Shown here in pieces: positions 17,815 to 26,143 of a DNA stretch of 64,000 nt (the first letter of the stretch is position 1; each line of letters opens with the position of its first letter). The position numbers were made by a program, and so were the translations under genes. Below the pieces are notes generated by a model. That model did no database searches. It was not told the origin of the DNA and saw only the letters and a program-made list of their open reading frames with translations. The stretch is from Arcobacter acticola (lineage in GTDB: Bacteria; Campylobacterota; Campylobacteria; Campylobacterales; Arcobacteraceae), in contig NZ_CP042652.1 of NCBI RefSeq assembly GCF_013177675.1, forward strand, positions 2,790,001-2,854,000, written 5' to 3'.

Positions 17815-17876
17815 GTTCTTTAGCGGTTGAAATAAATTCAACCTAAGAACCAATCTAAAGCACAAGCTAGCTTGTG
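17815..17876 (-). other. Two hairpins in the grpE-dnaK spacer
   Basis: The first hairpin (17815-17850) has an outer 6-bp arm pair (GTTCTT/AAGAAC), an internal bulge, and an inner 7-bp stem (17825-17831 with 17837-17843). The second is a perfect 16-nt palindrome, CACAAGCTAGCTTGTG, at 17861-17876. Neither is followed by a U run on the minus strand, so they look like mRNA processing or stability elements rather than terminators. The 193-nt spacer is otherwise AT-rich and without a gene. Confidence 0.6.
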
Positions 17877-17954
17877 TTGTTTCCTTAATCTGTTTTTAAT
17901 TTTTGCTTATATCTTTTCAAATCTATCTAGTTTTCTGACATTACGGTCAAATAC

Positions 17955-18515
17955 TTAGTTAGAAATACTAACCATTGCAGGTCTTATTAATCTATCTTTT
18001 AATAAGTATCCTTTTTGTAATTCTTGAACTATTTGTCCCGTTTCATGATTTTCACTATCTACTTTCATTACTGCATTGTGTACATTTGGATCAAATTCAC
18101 CATCTGTTTCTACTTTTGTAATATTATGCTTTTCAAATGCTGTATTGAAATTTTTAACTGTTAATTCAATACCTTCTTTTAATTTTACTAATAAATCAGC
18201 TGCATCTAACTGTGCATTTGCAGAGTGTAGTGCCATTTCAAGTGAATCAATTGGAGCTAATAAATCTTTTGCAAATTTTTCACTTGCAAAATCAATAGCT
18301 TGGTATTTCTCTTTTTCTAGTCTTTTTTTAATATTCTCAAAATCAGCATGAACTCTATAATATTTATCTTCGCTATCTTTTAATTGTTGCTCTAATCTTG
18401 CAACTTTTTCTTCTAAACTCTCTTCTTTTTCAACAGTCTCTTCTGTTGAGTCACAAGTTGTTTCTTCTTGTTTTATCTCTTCTTCTATTATTTGTTCTTT
18501 TGTTTCTTCACTCAC
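17955..18515 (-). CDS. grpE: Nucleotide exchange factor GrpE
   Basis: This 186-residue cochaperone releases ADP from DnaK. A charged acidic N-terminus (1-35) precedes a long coiled coil (about 35-85) with YYRVHADFENIKKRLEKE. The C-terminal beta domain carries FDPNVHNAVMKVDSE and GYLLKDRLIRPAMVSIS, the family signatures. It lies 8 nt after hrcA, in the second position of the operon. Confidence 0.96.
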   Translation of the reverse strand: MSEETKEQIIEEEIKQEETTCDSTEETVEKEESLEEKVARLEQQLKDSEDKYYRVHADFENIKKRLEKEKYQAIDFASEKFAKDLLAPIDSLEMALHSANAQLDAADLLVKLKEGIELTVKNFNTAFEKHNITKVETDGEFDPNVHNAVMKVDSENHETGQIVQELQKGYLLKDRLIRPAMVSISN

Positions 18516-18523
18516 GTTATCTC

Positions 18524-19318
18524 CTAAAAAGTTGTAATTTTTTCATAAAAATATTCATAATCTTTGGATAATTCACCAACAACTAACATTTTCACATCTT
18601 CATTATTGATTTTGCAATAATTACAGATTCCAATATAATTTACTGGTAAAAGTTTTTCAAAATATAAACCTTCTTTTAGCTCATCTAAATTTTGGCCCTT
18701 TAGAAAACTATTAATTGTATATTCATCAAAATTATAATTCAAAGCTAAATTTAAAAACTCTTTATAGTTAAAAATCTGAAAATCTGAATTTTGTAATGTT
18801 TGGTTTATTGATTCATAAACTTCATATGCACCAACATCTTTTGAAATTCTTGTAATATCTTTTAATTCTAAACCTATCATATCTTTCAAAAATCTATAAA
18901 GTGCATCTGAATACTTAACACTAATAGCAAATGAAGAAAATTCTAATATCATATATTTATTTTCTACATTTAAAATTTCTTTTAATATATCAGATTTCTC
19001 TTTTTTTATAAAAACAGACAGCCCTATATTTGAAGCAAAATATTCCAATGCTCGTAAATTTATTCCTGATAGTTTTTTAAAACTAAGTTTTGTTTCCCAA
19101 TACTGTTTTAAAGCTTCAGTAGTAGGAGTTCTTCCACTACTTATATGTTCTTGTGCAAGATACCCCTCTTCTCCTAGCTTTTTAAAGTAACCTCTAATAG
19201 TTGCAGGAGAATAAGTAATATCATACATAGATTTCAATTGAGTAGAACCAATTGGTTCTAAATGCTCAATATAAGCTCTAATAATAGATTGTAATAAAAA
19301 CTCTTTTTTATCTATCAT
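18524..19318 (-). CDS. hrcA: Heat-inducible transcription repressor HrcA
   Basis: This 264-residue repressor binds CIRCE operators and is titrated by chaperone demand. An N-terminal winged helix has IGSTQLKSMYDITYSPATIRGYFKKL and SSGRTPTTEALKQY. I start at the ATG at 19316-19318 (MIDKKEFLL, the family start). A GTG at 19343-19345 is in frame but lies inside the CIRCE operator. The protein is shorter than the roughly 340 residues of Bacillus HrcA, as in other Campylobacterota. First gene of hrcA-grpE-dnaK. Confidence 0.94.
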   Translation of the reverse strand: MIDKKEFLLQSIIRAYIEHLEPIGSTQLKSMYDITYSPATIRGYFKKLGEEGYLAQEHISSGRTPTTEALKQYWETKLSFKKLSGINLRALEYFASNIGLSVFIKKEKSDILKEILNVENKYMILEFSSFAISVKYSDALYRFLKDMIGLELKDITRISKDVGAYEVYESINQTLQNSDFQIFNYKEFLNLALNYNFDEYTINSFLKGQNLDELKEGLYFEKLLPVNYIGICNYCKINNEDVKMLVVGELSKDYEYFYEKITTF

Positions 19319-19338
19319 AATACGACCACTTTCATAAT

Positions 19339-19365
19339 TTAGCACTCACTATCTTAAACTGCTAA
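19339..19365 (-). promoter_or_regulatory. CIRCE operator (HrcA binding site)
   Basis: TTAGCACTC at 19339-19347 is a perfect CIRCE half. A 9-nt spacer follows, then AACTGCTAA at 19357-19365, which matches 7 of 9 bases of the second half (consensus GAGTGCTAA). The site lies immediately downstream of the -10 and over the expected transcription start, ideal for HrcA repression of its own operon. Confidence 0.93.
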
Positions 19366-19368
19366 AGA

Positions 19369-19398
19369 ATTATAACCTATTGAGTCTTTATTTGTCAA
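19369..19398 (-). promoter_or_regulatory. Consensus sigma-70 promoter of hrcA-grpE-dnaK
   Basis: On the minus strand a perfect TTGACA (19393-19398) is separated by 18 nt from a perfect TATAAT (19369-19374). A consensus -35 is uncommon in this window. It fits a strong promoter held down by HrcA at the adjacent CIRCE. Confidence 0.9.
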
Positions 19399-19547
19399 GT
19401 ATTTTATTTCATTTTTTAAAAGTTTTTTTTAGAATATAAAATAATATTTTTTATATTTGTTTAAGTTAGAATAAACTTTTTCTATGATAAATTATAAATA
19501 ATTGTAATTAATATACGATTTACATATAATTAATTATTTTATGCTAT

Positions 19548-19576
19548 TTGTATTGTAATTAAAATAGTGTTATAAT
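19548..19576 (+). promoter_or_regulatory. Promoter of the TAXI-TRAP operon
   Basis: TATAAT at 19571-19576 lies 17 nt after TTGTAT (19548-19553), a weak -35. The leader is about 50 nt, with AAGGAG at 19619-19624 before the ATG at 19630. Confidence 0.6.
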
Positions 19577-19629
19577 AAACTAATGTGTTAAGTCAAAACT
19601 TTTTACATAACTACAACTAAGGAGAAAAA

Positions 19630-20583
19630 ATGAAAAAAATTGTTACAGCTACATTAGTAGGTATGCTATCAATTCCAGCTTTTGCTGCTGAGTTTATCAC
19701 AATTGGTACAGGTGGAGTTACTGGAACTTATTATCCAACAGGTGGAGCTATTTGTAGATTAGTTAATCAATACAAAAAAGAAACAAAGATCAGATGTTCT
19801 GTTGAATCAACAGGTGGATCTGTTTATAATGTAAATACAATCAAAAATGGTGAACTTGATTTTGGTATTGTACAATCAGATGTTGTATACCAAGCTAGTA
19901 AAGGACAAGGTGCTTTTGAAGGTGCTGCTATTCCTAAACTAAAGTCAGTTATGGCTATTTATCCTGAATTATTAACTTTAGTTACTAGAAAAGATGCAAA
20001 TATTAATTCTATTATGGATATAAAAGGTAAAAGAATTAACCTTGGAAATCCAGGATCAGGAAATGAAGCAACTGCATTAACTCTATTTGATGCAAGTGGA
20101 ATCAAAAAAGAAGATTTAGCATTTGCTGGAGCATTAAAAGCTTCTGAAATGCCAGATGCATTAAGAGATAACAAAATTGATGGATATTTCTACATGGTTG
20201 GACATCCAACTGCAAATATTAAAGATGCTTCAACTTCTGTTGATGTAAAAATAACTCCTCTTGCTGGAGAAAATATTGATTCTTTAATTAAAAAATATCC
20301 ATACTTTGCAAAAGCAAATGTTCCTGGAGGATTATATACTGGTAATGATGAGCCAACTCCTACATTTGGAGTTAAAGCTGTATTAGTTACAAGTGATGAT
20401 GTAAGTGTAAATGCTGTTTATACAGTTGTTAAAGCAATTTTAGAAAACTTTGACGAATTCAAAAAATTACACCCTGCATATACTGATATTACAAAAGAAT
20501 CTTTACTTGATGGATTATCAGCTCCTTTACATGAAGGTGCTAAAAAATATTTCCAAGAAGCTGGATTATTAAAAGCTAATTAA
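19630..20583 (+). CDS. TAXI-family TRAP transporter solute receptor
   Basis: This 317-residue periplasmic binding protein has a signal peptide (MKKIVTATLVGMLSIPAFAA). The TAXI signature region FITIGTGGVTGTYYPTGGAICRL lies at about 22-44, and family motifs VESTGGSVYNVNTI, GIVQSDV and KGKRINLGNPGSGNEATA follow. TAXI receptors bind substrates such as glutamate, 2-oxoglutarate or related acids and pass them to a fused TRAP permease. That permease gene follows after 116 nt containing two large hairpins. The substrate cannot be read from sequence. Confidence 0.95.
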   Translation: MKKIVTATLVGMLSIPAFAAEFITIGTGGVTGTYYPTGGAICRLVNQYKKETKIRCSVESTGGSVYNVNTIKNGELDFGIVQSDVVYQASKGQGAFEGAAIPKLKSVMAIYPELLTLVTRKDANINSIMDIKGKRINLGNPGSGNEATALTLFDASGIKKEDLAFAGALKASEMPDALRDNKIDGYFYMVGHPTANIKDASTSVDVKITPLAGENIDSLIKKYPYFAKANVPGGLYTGNDEPTPTFGVKAVLVTSDDVSVNAVYTVVKAILENFDEFKKLHPAYTDITKESLLDGLSAPLHEGAKKYFQEAGLLKAN

Positions 20584-20590
20584 CTACTAC

Positions 20591-20619
20591 TTATCTAAGG
20601 ATTTTATATCCTTAGATAA
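20591..20619 (+). other. Intercistronic hairpin 1 (TAXI-permease gap)
   Basis: This is a perfect 12-bp stem (TTATCTAAGGAT at 20591-20602, ATCCTTAGATAA at 20608-20619) with a 5-nt loop. It starts 7 nt after the receptor stop and is followed by a short pyrimidine tract (CCTCTTTTT). It may act as a leaky terminator or a 3'-end stabiliser. Confidence 0.75.
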
Positions 20620-20625
20620 ACCTCT

Positions 20626-20669
20626 TTTTCATAGGTCATTTAATATCTATTTTAAATGACCTATGAAAA
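20626..20669 (+). other. Intercistronic hairpin 2 (TAXI-permease gap)
   Basis: This is a perfect 18-bp inverted repeat (arms 20626-20643 and 20652-20669) with an 8-nt loop, 6 nt after hairpin 1. It ends about 30 nt before the permease start. It is long enough to resist exonucleases and could set a high receptor-to-permease ratio. Confidence 0.75.
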
Positions 20670-20699
20670 TAAATTTCATCTACTTTAAAAGGATAAATA

Positions 20700-22808
20700 A
20701 TGGCTATTTATGAAGAAAAACCTCATAATATTTCCCAATTAGAAGAAGAACAAGAACACGAAACACAAGCTATTTTACATGAGCTTGAAGGACAGAGAGT
20801 TTTTGGTTCACAACACTATGAATTTTGGCTTATTTCAGCAATTGCACTTGCATGGTCTATGTTTCAATTATATATCGTAATTGAACCTATTAACTCGACA
20901 ATTTCAAGATCTGTACACTTATCATTTGGTATGGTACTTGCATTTTTAATTTACCCAATGATGAGAAAACCTTACTTTCTAACAAAGATTAGATGGTTTG
21001 GATATACATTTGCAGCTATTGGTTTAGTAACAGCTTCTTATATTGCTGTTTTTTATAATGAAATTTCTTTAAGACCAGGTGATTATACTGCAACTGATAT
21101 TTTTATAGCAGTTGTAGCAATTGTTATTTTACTTGAAGCGGGAAGAAGAGTTCTAGGATTAGCACTAAGTATAATTGCAATTGTATTTTTAGCTTACTCT
21201 TTCTTAGGTCCATATATGCCTGAATTGATTATTCATAAAGGTGCTAGTTTAAATAAACTTGCTGGTCATATGTATTTAACAACTGAGGGTGTATTTGGTG
21301 TTCCACTTGGGGTATCAGCTGGATTTGTATTCTTATTTGTACTTTTTGGTTCACTTTTAGATAAAGCTGGAGCTGGCGAATATTTTATTAACTTAGCTTA
21401 TGCCTTACTTGGGAAATTTAGAGGAGGACCTGCTAAAGCTGCAGTTGTTGCTTCTGGGTTTACAGGTATTATGAGTGGAAGTTCAATTGCAAATACAGTT
21501 ACAACTGGAACTTTTACTATTCCTTTAATGAAAAAAACAGGATTTAAACCAGAACAAGCAGGAGCAGTTGAAACTTCAGCTTCTACAATGGGTCAATTAA
21601 TGCCACCTATTATGGGAGCTGCTGCATTTATTATGGCAGAGTTCTTAGGAATGGCTTATAGTGATGTTGTTATTGCTGCATTTATTCCAGCTTTTGTTGC
21701 ATATTTTGCGTTAATTTATATTGTTCACCTAGAAGCATTAAAGCTTGGATTAAAAGGAATGAATGCAGAAGATCTTCCAAAAAAATGGAAAACTTTTGTT
21801 CAAGGTATTCATTATTTAATTCCTATCTTCTTTTTACTTTATACTTTGATTGTATTAAGACAAAGTGCTGCTAGTGCTGCATTTAATGCGATTATGCTTT
21901 TAATGTTCTTGATGGTAGTTCAACATCCATTTAGAGCTTTTTTAGCAAAAGAAAAGATTACAAAAGAAATTATATTAAGTGGTTTTGTAGATATTTTAGC
22001 AGGTATGATAAGTGGTGCTAAAAACATGGTTCCAATTGCAATTGCAACTGCACTTGCAGGTATCGTTGTAGGAACTATTACATTAACAGGTCTTGGTCAA
22101 GTTTTACTTGATGTAGTTGAAACGTTAGCAGATGGTAATATTTTTGCAATATTAGTTTTAGCAGCTTTAATTTCTATTATTTTAGGAATGGGATTACCAA
22201 CAACTGCAAATTATATCGTAATGGCATCATTAACAGCTCCTGTTATTTTAACACTTGCTGCTGATAATGGATATTTGGTTCCTGCAATTGCAGCTCACTT
22301 ATTTGTTTTCTACTTTGGTATTTTAGCTGATGTTACGCCACCTGTTGGACTTGCTGCTTATGCAGCTGCTGGTATTGCAAAAGCTGATCCTATGAAAACA
22401 GGAGTTATCGGATTCATTTACAATATAAGAACAGCTTTATTACCATTTATGTTTTTCTTTAACCCAGAATTACTATTGATTTCAGGAATAGATGCGTCAA
22501 ATCCAAGTGATCCAATTGGTTGGGTATGGATAACAAATCCTTTAGATATAGCTATAATCTTTATAACTGCCTTTGCGGGAATGATTGCTTTTTCTTGTGC
22601 TACCATGGGATATTTCTTAACGAAAACAAATATAATAGAAAGAATATTATTTATAACTATTGTTCCGTTTATGTTTTTACCAAGAATTATGGAAGCGAAA
22701 TTAGGATTAGGTGATCACCATATTTCATACCTAATTGGTTTTGGGATTTTTGTTGCTTTATACCTAATGCAAAAAGCAAAAATGAGAAAACAAGAAGTTA
22801 TTGCTTAA
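20700..22808 (+). CDS. TRAP transporter fused permease (DctQ-DctM type)
   Basis: This 702-residue polytopic protein joins the small (about 4-helix) and large (about 12-helix) TRAP permease subunits in one chain, as is normal for TAXI systems. DctM motifs include GSSIANTVTTGTFTIPLMKK, STMGQLMPPIMGAAAFIMAE and GMGLPTTANYIVMASLTAP. It couples Na+ or H+ entry to uptake of the ligand delivered by the TAXI receptor. AAAGGA precedes the ATG, and a bidirectional terminator follows. Confidence 0.95.
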   Translation: MAIYEEKPHNISQLEEEQEHETQAILHELEGQRVFGSQHYEFWLISAIALAWSMFQLYIVIEPINSTISRSVHLSFGMVLAFLIYPMMRKPYFLTKIRWFGYTFAAIGLVTASYIAVFYNEISLRPGDYTATDIFIAVVAIVILLEAGRRVLGLALSIIAIVFLAYSFLGPYMPELIIHKGASLNKLAGHMYLTTEGVFGVPLGVSAGFVFLFVLFGSLLDKAGAGEYFINLAYALLGKFRGGPAKAAVVASGFTGIMSGSSIANTVTTGTFTIPLMKKTGFKPEQAGAVETSASTMGQLMPPIMGAAAFIMAEFLGMAYSDVVIAAFIPAFVAYFALIYIVHLEALKLGLKGMNAEDLPKKWKTFVQGIHYLIPIFFLLYTLIVLRQSAASAAFNAIMLLMFLMVVQHPFRAFLAKEKITKEIILSGFVDILAGMISGAKNMVPIAIATALAGIVVGTITLTGLGQVLLDVVETLADGNIFAILVLAALISIILGMGLPTTANYIVMASLTAPVILTLAADNGYLVPAIAAHLFVFYFGILADVTPPVGLAAYAAAGIAKADPMKTGVIGFIYNIRTALLPFMFFFNPELLLISGIDASNPSDPIGWVWITNPLDIAIIFITAFAGMIAFSCATMGYFLTKTNIIERILFITIVPFMFLPRIMEAKLGLGDHHISYLIGFGIFVALYLMQKAKMRKQEVIA

Positions 22809-22811
22809 CCA

Positions 22812-22840
22812 TAAATAAAAGAGCTAAGCTCTTTTATTTA
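22812..22840. terminator. Bidirectional terminator between TRAP permease and response regulator
   Basis: A 14-bp inverted repeat (22812-22825 and 22827-22840) has a central AAAAGAGC/GCTCTTTT core and flanking A/T runs. It overlaps the response regulator stop codon and serves both convergent transcripts. Confidence 0.78.
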
Positions 22841-23560
22841 TTTACTTAAAACCTTTTCAATTATATACCCATAACCTTTATGGGAAATAATAAAATCATC
22901 ATCTTTAATTTTATCTTTTAGTCTTTTCATCACTGTTCTAAATGATGAATCATTTATAGTAATATCATCCCAAACTATTTCTTTAAATTTGTCAACAGAG
23001 ATTATTTCTCCTAGATTTTGAATAAGAACATCTAAAATTTCTGATTCTTTTTTTGATAACTTTACAATTATGTTTTTACAATAAAGTTTATTTGCTGATA
23101 AATCAAAAGTATAACTATTGTTTAAAGATATTAATGCTTTATTTTTTACTTCTTTTGGTTGTTTATCTTTTAAAACTTCTTCTTTTGCTTTTTGTAACAT
23201 TTCCATCATATTATCAATATTTAATGGTTTTACAAAATATCCACAAACTCTTAGATTAATAAGTTTAAGTAAATCTTCTTCATTTTTATGGGCACTTACG
23301 ATTATGAATCTTTGATTAGGAATTAATTTCAAAATCTCATCAATCATTTGAATACCACTTAAGTTTGGCATATTAAGATCTGTTAATACTAAATCAAAAT
23401 TATCATTCTTTTCATAATTTTCTTTTATTAGCAAAATACCTTCTGCTCCGTCTTTAGCAAGAACCACTTCATCAAAAATTGTATTTAAATAAAAAGATAA
23501 AGTTTTTCTAGCTAAGTCTTCATCTTCAACTAATAAAACTCTTGTTTTTAAAATTTGCAT
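22838..23560 (-). CDS. OmpR/PhoB-type response regulator
   Basis: This 240-residue protein has an N-terminal receiver domain with the acidic cluster ED in VLLVEDEDLA (about 9-18), phospho-acceptor D61 in LVLTDLNMPNLSG, S89 in IIVSAHK and K109 in YFVKPL. Residues about 145-240 form a winged-helix DNA-binding domain ending DDFIISHKGYGYIIEKV. It follows its kinase gene by 48 nt and converges on the TRAP permease gene, which is a candidate target. It is the last gene of the long glmU-containing run. Confidence 0.93.
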   Translation of the reverse strand: MQILKTRVLLVEDEDLARKTLSFYLNTIFDEVVLAKDGAEGILLIKENYEKNDNFDLVLTDLNMPNLSGIQMIDEILKLIPNQRFIIVSAHKNEEDLLKLINLRVCGYFVKPLNIDNMMEMLQKAKEEVLKDKQPKEVKNKALISLNNSYTFDLSANKLYCKNIIVKLSKKESEILDVLIQNLGEIISVDKFKEIVWDDITINDSSFRTVMKRLKDKIKDDDFIISHKGYGYIIEKVLSK

Positions 23561-23608
23561 TTTTTACTCTCTTAAATTGTATAATGATTGATTATATCTA
23601 AAATTATT

Positions 23609-26134
23609 TTAAGCCCTTAATTTTATAATAAATTCAACCCCATCATTTAAGTTTTTAGCTTCAATTTTACCCTTCATATTTTTTTCTATAATAACCTTTG
23701 TCATATAAAGACCAATTCCCGTTCCTTGGTCTTCAAACTTTGTTGTAAAATATGGTTCAAAAATACGCTCAATTATTTTTTCATCAATATTTCCACAATT
23801 GTTGAAAATAGAAATAAAAATATTTTTATCTTCTTTATAAATATTAATTTCAATTTTTGCATCAAACTTTATAATTTTACTTTTTATAATCTTTGCATCA
23901 ATTGCATTATTTAATATATTTACAATCACTTGCTCAAATTCATTTTCAAAACCATCAATACTTAAAGATTCACCCAATATATCTAACTTTATTGCATTTT
24001 TTTCAATAGAGGAATGCACTATTTTTGAACTTTGAAGAATTGATTCTTTTATATCAAAAATCTTTCTTTCTTTTGATGGTTTATAAAAATTCCTAAAATC
24101 ATCAATGGTTTGAGACATATAATCAATTTGTAATTTTGCATCTTTTATAACTTCACTTAGTTCATTTTGTGAAATTTTGCCATATGAATCTCTTATAAAA
24201 TAAATTAATAAATTGATATTATTTAAAGGTTGTCTCCATTGGTGAGCAATATTTCCTAACATTTCACCCATGGAAGCTAGTTTATTTTGCTGAACCAATA
24301 ATCTATCTTTCTCAAGATTCTTTTCCAGCTGAAGTTTTACTTTTTCTTTTAGTTCTGCTTCATTCATTTTTAGTTTTGTAATATCATTTAAATATCCATA
24401 AAACTCTATAACATTTCCATTATCATCTTTTATAATAATAGTTCTATTGTAAACCCATTTTATGTTATTGTCTTTATCTACAACCCTATGAATTGAAGTA
24501 AAAGAATCTGCATCATTAAATATTGATTTTTTTATTACTGTAATTAACTGGTTCACATCATCTTTATAAATAAAATCAAAGAATTTAATATTTTTTTCAA
24601 AATCTTTTACATCATATCCATAAGCTTTGATACTTTGAGATACAAATTTTACACTCATATTCTCATCATTTTCCCATCTAAAAATTACGATTCTTCCAAA
24701 CTTAGTTAACAACTCAACATCTCTTAGCTCTTTAGTTAATTTCATCCTTTCATCTATATTCATAGCCATCATTAACATTCTATTTGAATTAAACTCTTTT
24801 CCTCTTTCTAGAATCCATTTATAATTTCCATCTTTAGCTTTTAATCTATATTCACAAACAAAATGTTCACTTTGTTTATTTATATGTTTTTCATACTCAT
24901 TTAAAACTTTTTCTTTATCTTCATTATGAATTAGATTTATCCATTGTTCAAAATCTTGAATATCATTTCTTGTATAGCCAAACATATCTAACCATTTTTT
25001 TGAAAAAAATATTTTCCTTGATTTTAAATCCATATCCCATAATCCATCATTTGATGCGATAATTGCCAATTCATATCTTTCTTTCCACTTCTTAAATAAA
25101 AGATTTTTTTGCTCTAATCTTCTATTATATCTATTGAAAATAGTATTAATAAATCGCCCAAAAATGTTTGCAGATGTAATTAACAATAAAGCAATAAAAA
25201 CGACCACTAAAAAACTCATAACCATTTTGGTTTGATATTGTTCTTCGATATCTCTTTTTTCTTTATTAAAAGGTCCATCTTTAATGAAAATTTTAAATTG
25301 ATATTTAGGGAAAGTGTATGATAAATCATTTTTACTATCTTCTAAAAAATTCTTAATTTCAGATACATCTTTTACTTCATTATTCATATAATAATTTAAA
25401 ATTTTTTTTTCATTTAAATCATAAAAATAGAAATGTGAATTGTTTAAAGTTTTACTTTTTGAATAAATTGAATCATAAATTACCTCTTTAGTAAGAAGAA
25501 CCATATCATCTGTTTTTGAGTAAGCTCCTAAAAACATATTTAGAAATTCTATGTTTTTTAGATAACTTAATTGTATGCTCTTTTTTTGATTATCAATACT
25601 ATACATTAGATTGTTATCACCAATATATTTTATATTTCTTAACATATATTTCTTAAATTTATCAGATTTATTTTCTGAATTTGTAAGCTCAATAAGATTT
25701 TCTAAAATTTCATCACCAAATAAAACAGAATAATCCCTTGTGTCAAAAAGTAAAAATTTTATTTTATTAGCTGATTCTATTTGTTTTAAGTGGGGCTTCA
25801 ATAGTTCAATATCAAATTCATTATTTATTGTCATTTTAGCTTTAATAAAACCTATGATTTCATATATATAATTACCTAGGTCTGTTTCTATATCATCAAA
25901 GCTTGTACTTGTATTATATTTTATACTTGCAATATAGTTTTTTAATACATCATTTTTGTAAAAGTTTTCGCTTTGTATTAAATTGTCAATTTTATTCTTT
26001 TTTTCATATTCAAAGAAAAAATAGATTGAAGTGAATACAAGAATTGAAAGTATAAATATAAATATTAAAGGTGTAAAAACAATTTGATTTTTTATATCTA
26101 AAAGAGTATAAAATTTCTTCTTTTTAAAAAACAT
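23609..26134 (-). CDS. PAS-containing sensor histidine kinase
   Basis: This 841-residue membrane kinase has a membrane segment at about 18-40, a large mostly helical extracytoplasmic sensor region (about 41-303), a second membrane segment (about 304-325) and two PAS domains (about 350-470 and 475-590, the first with SNDGLWDMDL). After a short coiled coil come the H-box NIAHQWRQPLNN with H631, N-box NNAIDAK, and G2 GTGIGLYMTK (804-813). The usual G1 DNG is replaced by NNCGN (about 778-782), a noticeable deviation. The sensor is not a binding-protein type, unlike the kinase at 800-2971. It starts 9 nt after truA. Confidence 0.92.
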   Translation of the reverse strand: MFFKKKKFYTLLDIKNQIVFTPLIFIFILSILVFTSIYFFFEYEKKNKIDNLIQSENFYKNDVLKNYIASIKYNTSTSFDDIETDLGNYIYEIIGFIKAKMTINNEFDIELLKPHLKQIESANKIKFLLFDTRDYSVLFGDEILENLIELTNSENKSDKFKKYMLRNIKYIGDNNLMYSIDNQKKSIQLSYLKNIEFLNMFLGAYSKTDDMVLLTKEVIYDSIYSKSKTLNNSHFYFYDLNEKKILNYYMNNEVKDVSEIKNFLEDSKNDLSYTFPKYQFKIFIKDGPFNKEKRDIEEQYQTKMVMSFLVVVFIALLLITSANIFGRFINTIFNRYNRRLEQKNLLFKKWKERYELAIIASNDGLWDMDLKSRKIFFSKKWLDMFGYTRNDIQDFEQWINLIHNEDKEKVLNEYEKHINKQSEHFVCEYRLKAKDGNYKWILERGKEFNSNRMLMMAMNIDERMKLTKELRDVELLTKFGRIVIFRWENDENMSVKFVSQSIKAYGYDVKDFEKNIKFFDFIYKDDVNQLITVIKKSIFNDADSFTSIHRVVDKDNNIKWVYNRTIIIKDDNGNVIEFYGYLNDITKLKMNEAELKEKVKLQLEKNLEKDRLLVQQNKLASMGEMLGNIAHQWRQPLNNINLLIYFIRDSYGKISQNELSEVIKDAKLQIDYMSQTIDDFRNFYKPSKERKIFDIKESILQSSKIVHSSIEKNAIKLDILGESLSIDGFENEFEQVIVNILNNAIDAKIIKSKIIKFDAKIEINIYKEDKNIFISIFNNCGNIDEKIIERIFEPYFTTKFEDQGTGIGLYMTKVIIEKNMKGKIEAKNLNDGVEFIIKLRA

Positions 26135-26143
26135 TTATTACCT

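Larger units (their letters stand above)
19319..19629. other. Divergent regulatory region between hrcA and the TAXI gene
   Basis: This 311-nt gene-free stretch holds the hrcA promoter and CIRCE at its left end and the TAXI receptor promoter at its right end. The middle (about 19400-19545) is very AT-rich and shows no open frame or clear structure. Confidence 0.8.

Noticed and set aside
19319-19345. GTG start giving HrcA nine extra N-terminal residues
   Set aside because: It lies inside the CIRCE operator. The ATG at 19316-19318 gives the family's usual N-terminus.
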